Shown: positions 8,274 to 17,345, counted from the first letter of the stretch. The stretch: DNA of 64,000 nucleotides from Sutcliffiella rhizosphaerae (GCF_917563925.1 NZ_CAKJTJ010000003.1:62001-126000), one strand, 5' to 3'. Numbers and translations are program-made. Notes: generated from the letters alone by a model not told the origin.

Positions 8274-9167
8274 ATGCTGTATGATTGTATGATTATCGGG
8301 GGAGGGATAGCAGGACTTCAGGCAGCTATACAGCTTGGAAGATATCAATATAAAGTCCTTGTAATAGATGATAAAAATGGTAGGTCAAACATATGCAATT
8401 GCTATCACAATCTTCTTGGTTGGCCAGAAGGAGTTAGCGGAAAAACCCTTCGCTTACTTGGAGAACAGCAGGCTGAAAAACTGAACGTGCAATTTCAACA
8501 ACAGAGAGTGACCTCCATTACGAAAAAAGACGGGGGATTCCAAGCAAATACAAGTGATAGTTACACCTTTCATTCCAAACGGTTACTGCTGGCAACAGGT
8601 GTAAAAGACAATATTCCGCCTTTTCCGCAGCTCTTTCCTTGTTTAGGGATAAGTGTGTTTATTTGTCCAGACTGTGATGGATATGAGTCGGCAATGAAAC
8701 CTACTCTTGTATTAGGATCTGGAAATGCAGGTGCCAATATGGCTTTGGCGCTTACCCACTGGACCAATCTCATCACATATATAAACCATGACAATAGAAG
8801 AATAGAGGAAGAAATGAGCAAGCAGCTTGCTAAAAAAGAAATAACTATTGTAACAGAACCAATAACCTCTCTTCATATTAATGAAGACCTATTTCAGGGG
8901 GTAACAGTAGCAAGTGGAGAAACTCTAACTGCCACCACTGCATTTCTTGCTTTTGGTGGGAATAAGGTACATACAGACTTGGCAGAACAGCTTGGAGTAA
9001 AGCTGGAACATAACAAGCATATAAACGTGGATGTGAGAACAAAAATGACAAATGTGGAAAATGTGTGGGCGGCAGGGGATATTGTAGCACATTCAGAACA
9101 GGTCACCATTGCAATGGGAGACGGTGTTCAAGCAGCCATTTGGATTCATAAAAGTTTGCTGGAATAG
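8274..9167 (+). CDS. Thioredoxin-reductase-like FAD/NAD(P) oxidoreductase
   Basis: A 297-residue flavoprotein of the thioredoxin reductase fold. The FAD loop GGGIAG is at residues 8-13, a redox pair CPDC is at about 131-134 (the canonical enzyme has CATC), the NAD(P) loop GSGNAG is at about 149, and the second FAD contact AAGDIVAH is near 268. Such relatives of TrxB include ferredoxin/flavodoxin reductases and proteins oxidising small dithiols; the partner is not evident. The start chosen is the ATG behind GAAGGGAGAG rather than the in-frame ATG 18 bp upstream, which overlaps that ribosome binding site. Tandem with the tryptophan-dioxygenase-like gene, but 134 bp apart. Confidence 0.8.
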   Translation: MLYDCMIIGGGIAGLQAAIQLGRYQYKVLVIDDKNGRSNICNCYHNLLGWPEGVSGKTLRLLGEQQAEKLNVQFQQQRVTSITKKDGGFQANTSDSYTFHSKRLLLATGVKDNIPPFPQLFPCLGISVFICPDCDGYESAMKPTLVLGSGNAGANMALALTHWTNLITYINHDNRRIEEEMSKQLAKKEITIVTEPITSLHINEDLFQGVTVASGETLTATTAFLAFGGNKVHTDLAEQLGVKLEHNKHINVDVRTKMTNVENVWAAGDIVAHSEQVTIAMGDGVQAAIWIHKSLLE

Positions 9168-9301
9168 ACTTTTTCAGCCTTGACAAGAATTTATGCAAGT
9201 GCGTAACATGAGATGTAAGGGCTTGCATAAACTTAAGTGAGTGGAACAAGTAGTTATTAGTTGATAGTGTCTTCCATTTATCCGAATTAGGAGGGGAAAA
9301 A

Positions 9302-9994
9302 ATGGAACAAAAGAAGCTGACAGACTATGAAAAGTATATCCGTACGGACGAACTACTGAACTTACAGAAAAAAGAAGAAGATTTATGTTGTGAAGATGAA
9401 TTGACCTTTCAAATGATTCATCAAATTGCCGAGCTGCATTTTAAGCTGATTATCCAATACATACAGTTGGCTGATAAAAACATGCTGGAACAAGAGGTCA
9501 TACAAGCAACACAACAGCTTCAAAGAGTAAATATGCACCTTAAACAACTACCACCTGTCTTTGATATGGTAAAAGTGATAAGTCCCCTAGACTACCATAC
9601 CATTCGTCTTTCTTTAGGAAGGGGAAGTGGCCAGGATTCGCCAGGGTTTAATGACATACTAAAACTTGGCCCGACGCTATGGGAACCTTTTGAACAGCTT
9701 CTAAGTACTAAACAACTGACACCCTTTATGCTTCATCAGACTGCAAAGGATAATATGGAATTATTCCTGTTAATGCAGGAGTTAACTGCTTTTGATGAAA
9801 ACTTCCAAACATTCCGCAAGCATCATATCCAACTTGTGCGCAGAATGATAGGGTTGAATACGAAAAGCTTAAAAGGCATTCCAGCTCAGGCATTAGAGAA
9901 TGGGGCAAAATATGAATTTTATCCAAAGCTTTGGGAAGCAATATGTGAACTGACCGATTGGACAGGATCCAGTTATAATCCCAAGCCATTATAG
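9302..9994 (+). CDS. Short tryptophan 2,3-dioxygenase-like haem protein
   Basis: A 230-residue member of the tryptophan 2,3-dioxygenase fold, shorter than typical KynA (about 280). Recognisable blocks include the N-terminal DYEKYIRTDELLNLQ, the helix DELTFQMIHQIAELHFKLII (substrate-side F/H region), the loop RLSLGRGSGQDSPGF and the proximal segment FRKHHIQLVRRMIG near residue 170, which carries the expected haem-ligand histidine. It may therefore cleave an indole ring. No kynureninase gene adjoins it; a KynB-type cyclase-family gene is 34 kb away. ATG with GGAGGGGAAAAA upstream, strong terminator after. Substrate uncertain because several family blocks are diverged. Confidence 0.7.
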   Translation: MEQKKLTDYEKYIRTDELLNLQKKEEDLCCEDELTFQMIHQIAELHFKLIIQYIQLADKNMLEQEVIQATQQLQRVNMHLKQLPPVFDMVKVISPLDYHTIRLSLGRGSGQDSPGFNDILKLGPTLWEPFEQLLSTKQLTPFMLHQTAKDNMELFLLMQELTAFDENFQTFRKHHIQLVRRMIGLNTKSLKGIPAQALENGAKYEFYPKLWEAICELTDWTGSSYNPKPL

Positions 9995-9998
9995 TAAA

Positions 9999-10039
9999 AG
10001 CTTGTAGACTTGACTTCTATAGTCTACAAGCTCTTTTTT
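9999..10039 (+). terminator. Rho-independent terminator
   Basis: Perfect 12-bp inverted repeat AGCTTGTAGACT / AGTCTACAAGCT followed by six T residues, just after the dioxygenase-like gene. The next 30 bases (10041-10070) hold a fragment, TAAGCCGACCCGTCTTATGC, of the palindromic repeat seen at 40516-40617. Confidence 0.9.
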
Positions 10040-10095
10040 CTGATAAGCCGACCCGTCTTATGCTTGTTAGGTACAACAATTAAGTCTTCATACAG

Positions 10096-10470
10096 CTACT
10101 GGACGACGCTATGGCGATTCCCATCTGGGTCGTAAAGATGAAAGCCTTGCATGCCATCAAATTCATGAATGTCGCTAAGATTGGCATCCTTCTCAAGTAA
10201 TTGTTGGTGCACAGCCTTCACATTCCTGGTATGAAATCCATAATAATGATTAACATTGTAGTCGTTTCGCGGAAAAGTTGGTTGAGTGATCTCATATGAT
10301 TTTACAAGGCAAAAGGTAACAACGCCATTTCCCATTATTAACACGTTAGCCTGTGGTTCATCATTGTGTAAAACCTCAAAGCCAAGCATATTTCGATACC
10401 ATTCTGTAGATATTTCTAAATCCCGAACTGAAATAAAAATCCCAACCCCATAAAGTAATTCTTTATCCAT
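10096..10470 (-). CDS. VOC/glyoxalase-fold protein
   Basis: A 124-residue single-domain VOC protein: YGVGIFISVRDLEISTEWYRNMLGF opens the first beta-alpha-beta unit and the last strand is GMQGFHLYDPDGNRHSVVQ, with the typical DPDGN turn. The start is an ATG behind AGGGTGA. Function within the large glyoxalase/fosfomycin-resistance superfamily cannot be assigned. It is not similar enough to the gene at 2370-2750 to suggest recent duplication. A truncated VOC reading frame lies 148 bp further upstream on the same strand. Confidence 0.8.
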   Translation of the reverse strand: MDKELLYGVGIFISVRDLEISTEWYRNMLGFEVLHNDEPQANVLIMGNGVVTFCLVKSYEITQPTFPRNDYNVNHYYGFHTRNVKAVHQQLLEKDANLSDIHEFDGMQGFHLYDPDGNRHSVVQ

Positions 10471-10617
10471 TCTTCACCCTACATTTTCATTTTCTCTTAC
10501 ACCTTAATAAACGAGAAAAATCAATAAATCCTTACATACTTCCTTCAAAAAAACGATAAACATGTACATTCTCACTCTCGCATCCATCGTTACTATTTTC
10601 ATTTGCGGACAAGCGTT

Positions 10618-10803
10618 TCAACATTCGCCACAAATAATTAATTCGTTTCCATCTGGGTCCGTAAATTTATAGCAAAGCGATTTACTATAAGGCGTTATTT
10701 TTTGAATATGAAATCCATGTCCAGTCATCTCTAAATATGCGTTATAGATAGTCTTATCTTGATAATAGGGTGCTAGTAAGTGATCAAAATGAGATACAGG
10801 CAA
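10618..10803 (-). pseudogene. Truncated VOC/glyoxalase gene (C-terminal half only)
   Basis: Sixty-one codons encode only the second half of a VOC domain, ending in the diagnostic strand LCYKFTDPDGNELIICGEC. No first half is found upstream: the DNA up to the fabH stop holds stop codons in this frame. A short neighbouring frame (10826-10897, minus) reads like an orphan protein tail, KPKFHPQWKEYEKQSKLKD. The region is therefore probably debris of one or two deleted genes. A start such as the TTG at 10803 has no good ribosome binding site. Confidence 0.65.
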
Positions 10804-10913
10804 TTTGTTATTACCCTTTTAGTAAGTGTCTTTCAATTTACTTTGCTTTTCATATTCTTTCCACTGTGGATGAAATTTTGGTTTTACTAAAATTTATGGG
10901 TGGAGTTTAAAAC

Positions 10914-11861
10914 TTATTTCCCCCATCTAATAGCAATAGCACCCCAGCCTAAACCAGCTCCGTAACCGATAAATAGTAATGTATCGCCATCTTTGATGTT
11001 TCCTGACTTTACTTCTTCAAAAAGGCCAATTGGAATGGTAGGGGCTGAGGAATTTCCGTAATACTGAATGGTTTTCGTATGTATTTTTTCTAATGGAAAG
11101 TCCAATCTTTTGGCACTTTCTTCTATAATTCTAAGGTTGGATTGGTGTGGGATAATAAAGTCAATATCTGATAGGCGAAGATGTGTTTCTTTGAGTATGT
11201 CTAATACGGCCTGTGGAAATTTTTCAGTTGCAAATTCGAAAACGGCCCTTCCATCCATTTTAATGTTTTTATTTTCATCCAAATGAAGATATTTACCACC
11301 ACTTCCATCCATTTGCATCTGTATGCCTAATATACCTTTTGGTTTAGGGACTTTTCCTACGACAACGGCTGCTGCACCGTCAGCAAACAGAAGGGCGGTT
11401 TTTTTATCCATCGGATTTAGGAGGGAAGAACATTTATCTACTGCTATTACGAGGACATGTTGATAAAGTCCGGTTTGAACAAATTGAGCTCCAGTAGCTA
11501 GAGCCGTAATGAAGCTTGAGCAACCTGAATGTAAATCAAGCCCTGCACATTTCGTGGCACCGATACGATCTTGAACAAGCGCAGCAGTTATATGGGTATC
11601 ATGAGTGTTAGTCCCAATAATGACCATATCAATCTCGTCTCCATCCAAACCTGCGTCTTTGATTGCCCGTTCTCCCGCAATTACACACATGTCTGCAAGA
11701 GACGTTTCTGGCTTTTCGTAACGTCTTTCTAAAACTCCAGTTTTTCTAAAAATCTCTTCTTCCGTAATATTAAACCTGTTGGCAATCTCCTCATTACTAA
11801 TAATCTGCTCAGGTAAATTAACTCCAAGTCCTAGGATTCCAGCATTATAATCCAACTTCAC
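10914..11861 (-). CDS. fabH: Beta-ketoacyl-ACP synthase III (FabH-type)
   Basis: A 315-residue thiolase-fold enzyme that condenses acyl-CoA with malonyl-ACP to start fatty acid synthesis. The catalytic triad is visible: Cys in HSGCSSF (about 113), His in IPHQSN (about 238) and Asn in YYGNSSA (about 267). The glycine-rich C-terminus GYGAGLGWGA is intact. It starts at a GTG behind TAGGAGG. There is no fabF next to it, so it may be a secondary FabH paralogue (many bacilli have two) or serve a specialised acyl starter. Monocistronic, followed downstream by gene debris. Confidence 0.88.
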   Translation of the reverse strand: MKLDYNAGILGLGVNLPEQIISNEEIANRFNITEEEIFRKTGVLERRYEKPETSLADMCVIAGERAIKDAGLDGDEIDMVIIGTNTHDTHITAALVQDRIGATKCAGLDLHSGCSSFITALATGAQFVQTGLYQHVLVIAVDKCSSLLNPMDKKTALLFADGAAAVVVGKVPKPKGILGIQMQMDGSGGKYLHLDENKNIKMDGRAVFEFATEKFPQAVLDILKETHLRLSDIDFIIPHQSNLRIIEESAKRLDFPLEKIHTKTIQYYGNSSAPTIPIGLFEEVKSGNIKDGDTLLFIGYGAGLGWGAIAIRWGK

Positions 11862-11956
11862 TCAACCTCCTATAAATATCTTTTTTTACAATATATTGTA
11901 ACATTATGGCGAGGTATTTGTGTGAAAAAGTAGAAAATTTGGACATTTGCAATAAA

Positions 11957-11992
11957 AAAGCAGGAGTAGGGGTGAACCCTGACTCCTGCTTT
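11957..11992 (-). terminator. Terminator of the ABC-F gene
   Basis: Inverted repeat AAAGCAGGAGT / ACTCCTGCTTT around a 14-nt loop. On the minus strand it is followed by TTTTTTA, directly after the stop at 11999. Confidence 0.85.
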
Positions 11993-11998
11993 CATAGA

Positions 11999-13555
11999 TT
12001 ATAACTCTTTTTTCTCCGCCCATTCTTCTACATTCCAAACCTTTGTCACCCACTCCTCATAGAAGCTAGGTTCATGACAGACAAGTAGAATGGTACCCTT
12101 ATAGGCTTTTATGGCACGTTTCAGTTCTTCCTTTGCTACTACATCAAGGTGATTGGTTGGCTCATCAAATAGTAGCCAGTTGCTTTCATGCATCATTAAT
12201 TTACACAAGCGGACTTTTGCTTGCTCTCCACCGCTTAGCTGACTTAATGGACGAGAAATGTGCTCGTTTTTCAAGCCGCAACGTGCTAATATTGCACGGA
12301 CTTGATGCTGATCAAGTGAAGGAAACTCATTCCATACATCGTCAATAGGTGTTATGTCTTTTGCTTTTACCTCTTGTTCAAAGTAAGAAGGGAAGAGGAA
12401 ATCTCCACGAATAACAGATCCTCCAAGTGGATCAATTTTACCTAAAATGGTTTTAAGTAAAGTAGATTTTCCGACACCGTTACAACCAACAATGGCAATT
12501 TTATCTCCACGCTCGATTTCCATCGTGAGTTTTGGTAGAAGTGGATTTGAATAACCAATCTCAAGGTCTTTTGCCTCTGCCACATAACGGCTGCTAGCTC
12601 TTGACTCTTTAAATTCAAACGTAGGCTTCGCAGCAGTTTCTGGACGATCAATTCGCTCCATCCGATCGAGCTGCTTTTGACGACTTTTCGCTCGCCCTGT
12701 AGTAGAATAACGTGCTTTGTTTTTTGCTATAAAGTCTTCCTGTTTCTTAATAAACTCTTTTTGCTTCTCATAGGCATTAATATGCTGATTTTTATTTAAT
12801 TCCGCAAGCTCTAGAAACTTCTCATAGGATGCAGTGTAACGTGTTAACTTGGAAAACTCTAAATGGAAAATAACATCTACAACACCATTCATAAACTCGG
12901 TATCATGAGAAATTAGTAGAAATGCGTGCGGATATTCCTTCAAGTAAGAGCTTAACCAGCGAATATGCTCCACATCCAAGTAGTTTGTAGGCTCATCTAG
13001 TAGTAGTACTTGTGGCTGTTCCAACAGCAGCTTAGCCAAAAGTACTTTCGTACGCTGCCCCCCACTTAAGGCTGATACATCACGATCAAGTCCGATTGCA
13101 TCTAGACCTAGACCTCGTGCAGTTTCTTCCACCTTTATATCTAAATTGTAGAAACCGCCAGCATCTAAATGGTCTTGTATTTCCCCCATTTGCTCTAAGA
13201 GCTCTTCCAATTCCTCTGGTGTTGCGGTGCCCATTTTATCGGTAATGGCATTTAATTCTTTTTCTTTTTCATATAACGGCAGGAATGCATCGCGAAGAAC
13301 ATCACGAATAGTTTTCCCTGGCGTTAGAACAGTATGCTGATCAAGGTATCCATAGTGAACACCAGGAGTCCACTCTACTCGTCCAGTATCGTAAACAATT
13401 TCCCCTGTAACAATATTCATCAAGGTAGACTTACCAACTCCATTTGCCCCAACAAGGCCGACGTGTTCCCCTGCTAATAATCGAAAGGAAACATCTTTAA
13501 ATAATGTACGATCTCCAAAGCTATGACTTAAACCATCTATTGATAATAAACTCAT
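11999..13555 (-). CDS. ABC-F family ribosome-associated ATPase
   Basis: A 518-residue soluble protein with two ABC ATPase domains and no membrane segments, the ABC-F plan. Domain 1 has Walker A GANGVGKST, signature LSGGQRTK and Walker B LLLDEPTNYLD. A charged linker of about 60 residues follows (KQKEFIKKQEDFIAKNKARY). Domain 2 has GCNGVGKST, LSGGEQAK and FDEPTNHLD. ABC-F proteins act on the ribosomal E site as translation factors or antibiotic-resistance proteins; the linker is not obviously of the long resistance type, so a housekeeping role is favoured. Start chosen at the inner ATG with AGGATGG upstream; an ATG four codons earlier is possible. Own terminator. Confidence 0.9.
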   Translation of the reverse strand: MSLLSIDGLSHSFGDRTLFKDVSFRLLAGEHVGLVGANGVGKSTLMNIVTGEIVYDTGRVEWTPGVHYGYLDQHTVLTPGKTIRDVLRDAFLPLYEKEKELNAITDKMGTATPEELEELLEQMGEIQDHLDAGGFYNLDIKVEETARGLGLDAIGLDRDVSALSGGQRTKVLLAKLLLEQPQVLLLDEPTNYLDVEHIRWLSSYLKEYPHAFLLISHDTEFMNGVVDVIFHLEFSKLTRYTASYEKFLELAELNKNQHINAYEKQKEFIKKQEDFIAKNKARYSTTGRAKSRQKQLDRMERIDRPETAAKPTFEFKESRASSRYVAEAKDLEIGYSNPLLPKLTMEIERGDKIAIVGCNGVGKSTLLKTILGKIDPLGGSVIRGDFLFPSYFEQEVKAKDITPIDDVWNEFPSLDQHQVRAILARCGLKNEHISRPLSQLSGGEQAKVRLCKLMMHESNWLLFDEPTNHLDVVAKEELKRAIKAYKGTILLVCHEPSFYEEWVTKVWNVEEWAEKKEL

Positions 13556-13712
13556 TTTCTTTTCCATCCTATCCTAAAAAATATCTATCTCCCATCATAC
13601 TAAAATTTGTTAAGAATGGCTATGTGTGAAATTGAAGAAGTTCCTTCCTCTTTTTGACTAAGGCAACACAATGTGTAAAGATTAGAAAAGAATGATTGAA
13701 AGGGTTGTTAGT

Positions 13713-15902
13713 ATGTCTAAAATAGTAGTACTTGCAGAAAAACCATCTGTAGGAAGAGATATAGCGAGAGTATTAAAATGCCATAAAAAAGGGAACGGAT
13801 TCCTTGAAGGTGATAGATACATTGTAACGTGGGCTTTAGGTCACCTTGTGACATTAGCTGACCCTGAAGCTTATGATGTAAAGTTTAAAACTTGGAAATT
13901 GGAAGATCTGCCAATGTTACCAAATGAGTCAAAATTAGTAGTTATTAAGCAGACAGGAAAGCAGTATAATGCAGTCAAAGCTCAGCTAACTAGAAAAGAT
14001 GTAAAGGAAATTGTCATTGCTACAGATGCAGGTCGTGAAGGAGAATTGGTTGCACGGTGGATATTGGAGAAAGCACGGGTCCAAAAGCCGATAAAGCGCC
14101 TTTGGATTTCCTCTGTAACAGACAAGGCAATCAATGAAGGATTTGCCCGCTTACGTGATGGCAAAGAATATGTGAACCTCTATCATTCTGCGGTAGCACG
14201 GGCGGAAGCAGACTGGGTGGTAGGAATGAATGCCACACGTGCTCTGACTACAAAACATAACGCCCAATTATCATGCGGTCGTGTTCAAACCCCGACGCTT
14301 GCCATGATTGCTAAGCGTGAAGAGGAGATTAGAAACTTTGTACCAAAAGAGTTTTATGGATTGAAAGCATATACCGAAAATGGATTCCAGTTAATCTGGC
14401 AGGATGCAAAGACGAAAGAGCGTAGAAGCTTTGATCATAAGACAATGGAAAGCTTGTTTAATCGACTGAAGAACGAAAATGCCAGCATTACTGATATTCA
14501 AAAATCAGAGAAAAAATCTTATGCGCCATCCTTGTATGATCTAACAGAACTGCAACGGGATGCCAATAGAATATTCGGTTACTCAGCAAAGGAAACACTT
14601 TCTATTCTTCAAAGACTTTATGAACAATACAAAATAGTCACATACCCTAGAACAGATTCCCGATACCTATCAACAGATATGGTGGATACCTTGAAGGAAA
14701 GAGTGGAAGCAATTCGTGCACATTCCTATAAAACGATTGCATCTAAGTTGCTCACAGCACCAATCAAAGCTAATAAATCTTTTGTGAATAACGAAAAGGT
14801 AACAGACCACCATGCTATTATTCCGACAGAAGAAACGATTCTACTAAGTAAACTATCTGATAAAGAATATAAGATTTTTGATTTAATCGTTAAGAGATTC
14901 TTAGCGGTCCTATTACCACCATTCCGTTACGAGCAGACTACCGTTACAGCAGCTCTCGGAAATGAACAATTTGTTGCGAAGGGTAAAACGGTTATTTCAC
15001 AAGGATGGAAAGAGGTATTTGGTTCATTGGAGGAGCAAGAAGACGGTGGGGACGGCTATGCAGATCAGCTTTTGCCAACCTTGTCAAAGGGCGATGCTCT
15101 TTCTATAAAAAAGGTAGAGCTTACATCAGGGAAAACAAAGCCTCCAGAGCCATTTAATGAGGGAACATTACTTTCTGCTATGGAGAATCCTGCCAAATTT
15201 ATGGAAACGAAAGACCATAACCTAGTAAAAACGCTCGGGGAAACAGGAGGAATTGGGACTGTGGCAACACGAGCAGATATCATTGAAAAGTTATTCAATA
15301 GCTTCCTCATGGAAAAGCGTGGGAAAGGTCTGCACACAACCTCCAAAGGCCGCCAATTGTTAAGCCTGGCACCAGAAGAGTTGCGTTCCCCTGCCTTGAC
15401 AGCAGAGTGGGAGCAAAAGCTAGGATTAATTGCAAAAGGTAAACTGCAAAAAACTGACTTTATCAATGAAATGAAAGCTTACGCAAAAAAAGTTGTTCAT
15501 GAAATAAAAAACACCGAACAAAAGTTTAAGCATGACAATCTAACAGGTAAAAGATGTCCAGACTGCAATAAGCCGATGCTAGAAGTAAACGGTAAAAAAG
15601 GAAAGATGCTAGTCTGTCAGGATAGGGAATGCGGCCATCGCAAAAATGTTTCCAAAGTAACCAATGCAAGATGTCCACAGTGCCGTAAAAAGCTGGAGCT
15701 TCGTGGCGAAGGAGAAGGACAAATATTCGCATGTGTGTGCGGGCACCGTGAAAAGCTTAGCACATTCCAGGATCGCCGCAAGAAAAATGCCAACCAAAAG
15801 GCAACCAAGCGTGACGTCAATCAATACATGAAAAAACAACAAAAAGATGAACCGGTGAACACAGCGCTTGCTGATGCATTGGCAAAGTTGAAGTTAAAAT
15901 AA
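13713..15902 (+). CDS. topB: DNA topoisomerase III
   Basis: A 729-residue type IA topoisomerase. The N-terminal Toprim domain opens with VVLAEKPSVGRDIARVL and carries ATDAGREGELVARWI (about residue 105). The active-site tyrosine is in TYPRTDSRY at about 310. The C-terminus has two zinc-ribbon-like cysteine clusters (RCPDCNKP...CQDRECGH and RCPQCRKK...CVCGH) followed by a basic tail. It removes negative supercoils and decatenates DNA single-strand gates during replication and recombination. The start was placed at the ATG behind GAAAGGG rather than at the in-frame ATG 21 bp upstream. Divergent from the ABC-F gene and followed by a strong terminator. Confidence 0.95.
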   Translation: MSKIVVLAEKPSVGRDIARVLKCHKKGNGFLEGDRYIVTWALGHLVTLADPEAYDVKFKTWKLEDLPMLPNESKLVVIKQTGKQYNAVKAQLTRKDVKEIVIATDAGREGELVARWILEKARVQKPIKRLWISSVTDKAINEGFARLRDGKEYVNLYHSAVARAEADWVVGMNATRALTTKHNAQLSCGRVQTPTLAMIAKREEEIRNFVPKEFYGLKAYTENGFQLIWQDAKTKERRSFDHKTMESLFNRLKNENASITDIQKSEKKSYAPSLYDLTELQRDANRIFGYSAKETLSILQRLYEQYKIVTYPRTDSRYLSTDMVDTLKERVEAIRAHSYKTIASKLLTAPIKANKSFVNNEKVTDHHAIIPTEETILLSKLSDKEYKIFDLIVKRFLAVLLPPFRYEQTTVTAALGNEQFVAKGKTVISQGWKEVFGSLEEQEDGGDGYADQLLPTLSKGDALSIKKVELTSGKTKPPEPFNEGTLLSAMENPAKFMETKDHNLVKTLGETGGIGTVATRADIIEKLFNSFLMEKRGKGLHTTSKGRQLLSLAPEELRSPALTAEWEQKLGLIAKGKLQKTDFINEMKAYAKKVVHEIKNTEQKFKHDNLTGKRCPDCNKPMLEVNGKKGKMLVCQDRECGHRKNVSKVTNARCPQCRKKLELRGEGEGQIFACVCGHREKLSTFQDRRKKNANQKATKRDVNQYMKKQQKDEPVNTALADALAKLKLK

Positions 15903-15914
15903 AATAATTAGTAT

Positions 15915-15957
15915 ACGAAAGGAGTTCGGAATAGTACATTCTGGACTCCTTTCGTGT
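15915..15957 (+). terminator. Terminator of topB
   Basis: Inverted repeat ACGAAAGGAGTtC / GaCTCCTTTCGT with further pairing in the loop (GGAAT / ATTCT). The T-run is short and interrupted. Confidence 0.75.
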
Positions 15958-16104
15958 TTCTGATGATTGGCAAATCCATGCTTCTGACTTGTGAAATGGC
16001 GATAAAATTGGTGGTGTTTTTCATATATGACCACATATATAAGGCATACTGGTTAAAAAAAAGTTAAGTTTGTGTGAAGTATTTGCCAGTTTATGCTGAT
16101 TTTT

Positions 16105-16227
16105 CCTTCGGTAGGTGAATTAGAGGGGCTCTAATGCCTTTCTCTTTTCTAATAGGCATTCACCCATTTCAGATCTTTTGCATAGGATACTAGGAAACGT
16201 CATTAGAAGAGAGCCTACCACTGAAGG
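16105..16227 (+). promoter_or_regulatory. Structured leader RNA that sequesters the ribosome binding site
   Basis: An outer stem pairs CCTTC-GGTAGG (16105-16115) with CCTACC-ACT-GAAGG (16214-16227), eleven pairs with a 3-nt bulge, and its 3' strand contains the GAAGG of the ribosome binding site of the ATPase gene. Just inside is a compact three-way junction: TGAA/TTCA (16116-16119 with 16159-16162), TTAGAG/CTCTAA with a GGG loop (16120-16134), and TGCCT/AGGCA (16135-16158). The GGG loop can pair with CCC at 16163-16165. The ends faintly recall an M-box, but its core is missing. Probably a translational switch or an autoregulatory site; ligand unknown. Confidence 0.55.
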
Positions 16228-16237
16228 GGTGTTTTAT

Positions 16238-17341
16238 TTGGTTGGGAAAATTCTTAACTATTATGCGGGTGGAAATACGGCACGTGGATTTTACAGTTTG
16301 TATGAGTCAAACATAGAGGGCTTGGATCGAATATTTATTTTAAAAGGTGGCCCTGGTACAGGAAAGTCTTCTCTCATAAAGAAAGTTGCTAAAGTATGGA
16401 ATGAAAAAGGATTAGACATCGAAATGCTTCATTGCTCATCAGATATAGAATCAGTCGACGGCGTAATAATTAGAGAACTTGGTGTTGGTATTGTTGATGG
16501 AACAGTACCTCATGTAATAGAACCGAAAGCACCTGGTGCAGTAGAGGAAATAGTGAATTTAGGGGAAGCGTGGAACCCCGTATTACTTAGAGAGCAAAAA
16601 GCAGAAATCATTGACTTGGCAGCTAAGAAAAAAGAAGCTTACCAAGCGGCATACCAAACCTTTGCAAGAGCGTTGAAAATACATGATGATTGGGAAAGAT
16701 ACTATATTCATAATATGAATTTTTCCGCAGCAAACAAACTGACGGACGAACTAGCAGATAAGATTTTCCAAGGAAACACTTTAGATAAAAAAGCGGATGT
16801 AAGGCATCGATTTCTCGGTGCAGCTACCCCTGCTGGAGCAAAGGATTTTGTCCCAAATTTAACAGAGGGGCTGACGCACCGCTACTTTATTAAAGGTCGA
16901 CCAGGTTCAGGGAAATCCACCATGTTAAAAAAACTAGCTAAAGCTGCGGAAGAAAAGGGCTTTGATGTGGAAGTATATCACTGTGGCTTTGATCCATATA
17001 GCCTAGACATGATCATTAGCAGGGAATTAGGGTTTGCGATTTTTGATAGTACCGCCCCACATGAATATTTCCCTGAACGGGAGGGAGATTCCATTGTGGA
17101 TATGTATAATAGTACGATTCGAGGTGGCACGGACGAAAGATATGAACATGAAATTGGGATAGTAAAGGACCGCTATACAGAAGCTATGCAATCAGCTATC
17201 GGAAAGCTTGCTGAGGCAAAGAGTTGGCATGGAAAGCTTGAAAAAATATATGTGAAGGCGATGGATTATAGTATTGTAGATGCCTGGACAGAAAAAATAA
17301 AGGCCGAATTACAAGCGATTGCTGAAAATAAAAAATTATAA
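16238..17341 (+). CDS. Double P-loop ATPase (PRK06851-like)
   Basis: A 367-residue cytosolic protein with two similar halves, each opening with a P-loop: GGPGTGKSS at about residue 37 and GRPGSGKST at about 221. Each half continues with a block of the form DIEMLHCSSDIESVDGVI or DVEVYHCGFDPYSLDMII, showing an internal duplication. I recognise it as a conserved family of sporulating Firmicutes with no established function. The start is taken as the TTG that follows GAAGGGG, giving MVGKILNYYAGGNTARGF; the open frame extends 60 bp further upstream but without a ribosome binding site and through a folded leader. Single gene, unusual in having this strongly structured 5' region. Confidence 0.78.
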   Translation: MVGKILNYYAGGNTARGFYSLYESNIEGLDRIFILKGGPGTGKSSLIKKVAKVWNEKGLDIEMLHCSSDIESVDGVIIRELGVGIVDGTVPHVIEPKAPGAVEEIVNLGEAWNPVLLREQKAEIIDLAAKKKEAYQAAYQTFARALKIHDDWERYYIHNMNFSAANKLTDELADKIFQGNTLDKKADVRHRFLGAATPAGAKDFVPNLTEGLTHRYFIKGRPGSGKSTMLKKLAKAAEEKGFDVEVYHCGFDPYSLDMIISRELGFAIFDSTAPHEYFPEREGDSIVDMYNSTIRGGTDERYEHEIGIVKDRYTEAMQSAIGKLAEAKSWHGKLEKIYVKAMDYSIVDAWTEKIKAELQAIAENKKL

Positions 17342-17345
17342 AGAG

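Noticed and set aside
16105-16227. M-box (Mg2+) riboswitch
   Set aside because: Only the outer sequence CTTCG.TAGGTGA and a GAAG end resemble it; the conserved central M-box elements are missing and the length is too short.
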